Origin: JADFQT01 sp965216025
GTDB lineage: Bacteria; Chloroflexota; Dehalococcoidia; Lucifugimonadales; UBA3495
DNA: 64,000 bases
Assembly: GCA_965216025.1 (NCBI GenBank)
Contig: CBDCEX010000018.1
Span: 1,054,001 to 1,118,000 of the forward strand
Reading direction: 5' to 3'
Position numbers and translations under genes: made by a program. This document shows, one piece after another, positions 61,448 through 64,000 of the stretch. The first letter of the stretch is position 1, and every line of letters starts with the position of its first letter. A model generated the notes under the pieces. The model worked only from the letters and a program-made list of their open reading frames with translations, had not been told where the DNA came from and made no database searches.

Positions 61448-62722
61448 CTAAATGTAGTCGGGCATCTGCATCATGTCGGCCGAGGTGCTATCCATCGACA
61501 ATGCTTCGCCTATCTGGCGCTTGAAATCCTCCAGCAATTCGTCGGTGATCTCACCACCGGCGGCCTGGGCCTTGGCCTTGAACTGCTCGAAGGTATGCTC
61601 ACCCATGTCGCCCTTCGGCATGGAACTGAAGAAGTTGCTCTCAAAGACCGGCAACTCACCGGGTCCGAAGTAGCCCTTGCCTTCCAGGGTGTAGCCTTCC
61701 AGGTCATGGGTGCCCTTGCCCAGCACCTGTCCGGTGGCGGCGTAATGCTCCATGACATCCTTCAGGCCGTACTTCTGGACCGGGCAGACCTTCATGCAGA
61801 TACCGCAGCCCAAGTAGCGGGCCATGACGGGGCGGCAGCGCTTGAAGTAGAGCTTGTTCTTCTCGACGCCCCTCCACCAGATCTTGTCCCGCATCAGAGC
61901 ACGGCCGGGGCAACGGTTGACGCAGACCTGGCAAACCTGGCAAAGCGCGTGGATGCCATAGTCCACCGGCTGGTCATAGGTAACGTTGGCGTCGGTGGTT
62001 ATAAGCATAATGCGCTGCCGGTTGCCCACGTGGGAGGTTAACAGGTAGCCGCAAGCGCCCAACTGACCGAGCCCGGCCGCTACGAACAACGGGATATAGG
62101 GACCGGTGTTGTCGTTGGGGCTATGCACCTGCGCCCGATAGCCCAGGGAGCGGATATAGTTTCCCAGCTCCAGGGAAGCGGCTCCCTCGGTGCGATAGGT
62201 GCTGGAATGGACGATCTCAGCGTCGACGCTGGGGATGGTCTGGGTAGGCTCGAAGTCCTGCTCATAGCCCAGGCAAATGACATGGGGGAACTTGACCCAG
62301 TCTTTCTTGCTCTTGTAGGTATAGTGCAGGTCAAAGGCGGTGATGCCGACTTCCTGGAAGCCCACCTCCCGGGCCTTGATCTTGATGAGCTCGCTGACGT
62401 CTTCCCCAGTGGGTTCCGCCGTGGGCTCCTGGTCGCCGGTGAGACGAGCCGCCATAATAAGGGGCTTGTTCAGCTTGTCATGCTCTTTCCGAATCTCCCG
62501 CATCTCAGCGTGCTGGTCGCGGAGGGTATTGGCCCATTCGCGAGAGGCTCGCTCGGTGATGTTCTGGGTCTCCAGGGGGTATTCCCGGGCGTACCAGTCG
62601 ACTTCGCGCTGGTTAATGGGAATGCCGGGGGTGGTTACCAATTCTTCGGGGATGGGAATAGTAACTTCGGGGTCGTTCAAGGACTTGCCGGGGCGAACTA
62701 TCTCGTGGCCAATCTTTAGCAT
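61448..62722 (-). CDS. Reductive-dehalogenase-like iron-sulfur protein, copy 1
   Basis: A 424-residue protein. The C-terminal third carries two 4Fe-4S ligand sets, LCQVCQVCVNRCPG and CGICMKVCPV, preceded by the QueG/RdhA-type region GYRAQVHSPN, GLGQLGACGYLLTSHVGNR and DQPVDYGIHALC. This matches reductive-dehalogenase-like proteins; a Tat signal and an RdhB anchor gene are absent, so it may be cytoplasmic with another function. The ATG at 62722 is used because GGAGGAAAT lies just upstream; the TTG at 62800 is part of a -35 element. A tail of about 100 residues (FEQFKAKAQAAGGEITDELL) is shared with copy 2. Confidence 0.82.
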   Translation of the reverse strand: MLKIGHEIVRPGKSLNDPEVTIPIPEELVTTPGIPINQREVDWYAREYPLETQNITERASREWANTLRDQHAEMREIRKEHDKLNKPLIMAARLTGDQEPTAEPTGEDVSELIKIKAREVGFQEVGITAFDLHYTYKSKKDWVKFPHVICLGYEQDFEPTQTIPSVDAEIVHSSTYRTEGAASLELGNYIRSLGYRAQVHSPNDNTGPYIPLFVAAGLGQLGACGYLLTSHVGNRQRIMLITTDANVTYDQPVDYGIHALCQVCQVCVNRCPGRALMRDKIWWRGVEKNKLYFKRCRPVMARYLGCGICMKVCPVQKYGLKDVMEHYAATGQVLGKGTHDLEGYTLEGKGYFGPGELPVFESNFFSSMPKGDMGEHTFEQFKAKAQAAGGEITDELLEDFKRQIGEALSMDSTSADMMQMPDYI

Positions 62723-62773
62723 ACCATTTCCTCCGAATAATATATCCGGCTTCGGAACAAGCCTTGTCCTCAC

Positions 62774-62800
62774 AATATACTTTCCAGGTTTATTTGTCAA
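62774..62800 (-). promoter_or_regulatory. Candidate promoter of reductive-dehalogenase-like copy 1
   Basis: On the minus strand TTGACA (62800-62795) is followed after 15 bp by TATATT (62779-62774); a -10 of TATTGT at 17 bp is the alternative. It lies 50 bp before the ATG at 62722. Confidence 0.5.
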
Positions 62801-62873
62801 CGTTATGGAGATGCCTTTACTATATTCCTATTCGTGATAATGGTTATATCTGGGCCGCCGGGATGAGCGCGGT

Positions 62874-63323
62874 TCAACCCTCCCTCGGGCCATTTTTTTT
62901 ACGATAAGCTCTAAACCGTTCTACGAGTTCATTGGATGCTAAGGCCGATTCAACAACAGCGATGCACTCGGGGCAGTACTGATCTTCGGAAAGTTCCGAG
63001 ACAACCCAGATGTTTTCACTGATCAACCCGCAGAGAAACAGAGGGATAGTCTCTTCGATGCCCAAGTCTTCCACATAGTGAGCATATCCGCTCTGCTCCC
63101 CGGTGGGCCACCACCAGTGAGAAAAAGTCTCCTGCAGCTTATGGTAAGTCTGCTTAACGTTATCCGTCCAGCCGTCTTCGGGCAACTCTACCACCCAGAC
63201 CAGGCGACCGCTGGGGCCCGGTTCTCGGGTTGCCTTGAATTCTCCTTCGCGAATGTACTGCCGTACTTCGGTCTGAGAAAGGTTGAGCCGCCGCGAGGCT
63301 TCTAGTATCGATACCTTTTCCAT
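62874..63323 (-). CDS. Helix-turn-helix protein of unknown function
   Basis: A 149-residue protein. Residues 1-50 (EKVSILEASRRLNLSQTEVRQYIREGEFKATREPGPSGRLVW) look like a MerR/excisionase-type winged helix that reads a DNA site. The C-terminal part is acidic and has a CPEC pair near residue 121 and no recognised domain. It sits between two reductive-dehalogenase-like genes on the same strand, so a regulatory role for them is possible but only inferred. Confidence 0.65.
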   Translation of the reverse strand: MEKVSILEASRRLNLSQTEVRQYIREGEFKATREPGPSGRLVWVVELPEDGWTDNVKQTYHKLQETFSHWWWPTGEQSGYAHYVEDLGIEETIPLFLCGLISENIWVVSELSEDQYCPECIAVVESALASNELVERFRAYRKKNGPREG

Positions 63324-63730
63324 TCTGGTTGCCTTCTCAAGCCCAACCGCTGGTGTTGGTTAGGGCGCTTATTAGTTTTTGGAGGATGCGCTTTTGACTA
63401 CCGCCGAGATCACTAACATCCACTCATGTCATTCCTAAGGACGTACCGGCTCAGGGATCTTGATCCCGGGCCCGTCAAAACATATGAATGAATATTATAG
63501 CTACACCAAGCCCTCTGGGCCAGACCCTCATGGATTTTAGACCCCTCGCGGAGTTTATCCTCAGCGGCGCCGAAGGGCTCGCAGTGACATCTTGACATAA
63601 CCACCCGGACTTGAAGAGGAGGGACCCGCCTGCTGCCAGCCAATATATCATAAACCGACGTTCAGGATGGCATTTGAGGAAGCAACTGTAAGGCCCGCCA
63701 ATCGGGAGGATAATCGCATCCACAAAAGCC
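63324..63730. other. Intergenic region holding an interspersed repeat
   Basis: No gene supported. 63428-63588 has partly inverted ends (ATGTCATTCC on the left, GCAGTGACAT on the right), an internal GGGATC-TT-GATCCC hairpin and the GCCGAAGGGCTCGCAGTGAC motif typical of dispersed repeats. Confidence 0.55.
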
Positions 63731-63762
63731 GAGGCCAGCACCTTTTTTCAGGGTGCTGGCCT
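63731..63762 (-). terminator. Terminator hairpin downstream of copy 2
   Basis: Perfect 12-bp stem GAGGCCAGCACC / GGTGCTGGCCTC with an eight-base loop; on the minus strand it is followed by GGCTTTTG. Confidence 0.7.
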
Positions 63763-63778
63763 CTTTTGACCTAGGACA

Positions 63779-63803
63779 GTGGGAAAGCTGCTAGCTTTCC
63801 CAC
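63779..63803 (-). terminator. Second hairpin immediately after the copy 2 stop
   Basis: 11-bp perfect stem GTGGGAAAGCT / AGCTTTCCCAC around a three-base loop, 23 bp from the stop codon. Tandem with the hairpin at 63731. Confidence 0.6.
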
Positions 63804-63825
63804 TCACTGATGGGGGACGGGGCTA

Positions 63826-64000
63826 CTAGATGTAGTCGGCGTCCTGGTCCATCATCTGCAGCTGGTCGGTCGTCTGGTTGCCCAAGTGACCGGCCATCTG
63901 GCTCTTGAACTCTTCCAACAACTCGTCGGTGATCTCACCGCCGGCGGCCTGGGCCTTGGCCTTAAACTGCTCGAAGGTGTTCTCAAACTCCGTGCCCTTC
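63826..64000 (-). CDS. Reductive-dehalogenase-like protein, copy 2 (C-terminal end only)
   Basis: The gene runs off the right edge; about 58 C-terminal codons are visible, ending in DADYI and TAG (63828-63826). The stretch FEQFKAKAQAAGGEITDELL is nearly identical to the tail of copy 1, and both end in DYI, so this is a tandem paralog. The Fe-S part lies outside the window. Confidence 0.8.
   Translation of the reverse strand, partial: KGTEFENTFEQFKAKAQAAGGEITDELLEEFKSQMAGHLGNQTTDQLQMMDQDADYI

Noticed and set aside
62723..62800. Longer N-terminus of reductive-dehalogenase-like copy 1 starting at TTG 62800
   Set aside because: That TTG is the start of a TTGACA hexamer and lacks a ribosome-binding site; the ATG at 62722 has a strong GGAGG.

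Overview
The window is GC-rich chromosomal DNA from a bacterium. Gene content fits the Chloroflexota, most likely a Dehalococcoidia-type lineage: lipoproteins with long Pro-Thr linkers, a collagen-like surface protein, two reductive-dehalogenase-like iron-sulfur proteins, a SufS-SufU operon, BioY, an F420/LLM-type oxidoreductase, an orphan hrcA and a PolX with a PHP domain. The assignment is an inference from family content; no rRNA is present to test it.

Layout. 1-3.1 kb: Fe-S assembly operon (sufD end, sufS, sufU, a second sufU-like gene). 3.3-5.8 kb: peptide-type solute-binding lipoprotein and a DinB-family protein on the minus strand. 5.9-7.4 kb: IS66-type element, copy 1. 7.4-14.5 kb: pyrG, a transaldolase-like gene, rho, a two-component pair and a small lipoprotein. 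14.9-16.3 kb: IS66 copy 2. 16.7-21.2 kb: three secreted proteins. 21.3-27.9 kb: MBL-fold hydrolase and bioY, then hrcA, polX, an unknown gene and an S1-like gene. 28.0-29.8 kb: an AT-richer, decaying XRE-ImmA/DUF4411 toxin-antitoxin locus. 29.9-36.3 kb: valS, a lipoprotein, aroE, aroC and a probable selenoprotein read through an in-frame TGA. 36.3-41.2 kb: a minus-strand operon pdxS, pdxT, GNAT-like gene, R3H/P-loop ATPase gene, tmk. 41.4-45.6 kb: tRNA-Phe followed by a ruined tyrosine integrase carrying nested IS701-type and MITE-like insertions at CTAG, plus IS630 and ABC-substrate-protein remnants. 45.6-52.5 kb: TGS GTPase, a broken kinase-AAA-TPR gene, YkgJ protein, PH-like membrane protein, flavin reductase. 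52.8-54.5 kb: tRNA-Gln and IS66 copy 3. 54.9-64 kb: two unknown small genes, LLM oxidoreductase, coaX-coaBC, a broken enolase-superfamily gene, a pentapeptide-repeat/TIR fusion and two reductive-dehalogenase-like genes.

Much of the window is housekeeping (Fe-S clusters, CTP, aromatic amino acids, PLP, CoA, dTMP, translation). Between these genes there is strong evidence of mobile DNA and gene decay: three nearly identical IS66 elements with 8-bp target duplications, two identical 170-bp MITE-like elements, interspersed palindromic repeats (two lying inside one kinase gene) and at least five disrupted genes. The most interesting observations are the probable CxxU Rdx selenoprotein with a hairpin after its UGA, the twice-repeated nested CTAG insertion structure, a secreted-domain family shared by three genes, and the pentapeptide-TIR fusion.
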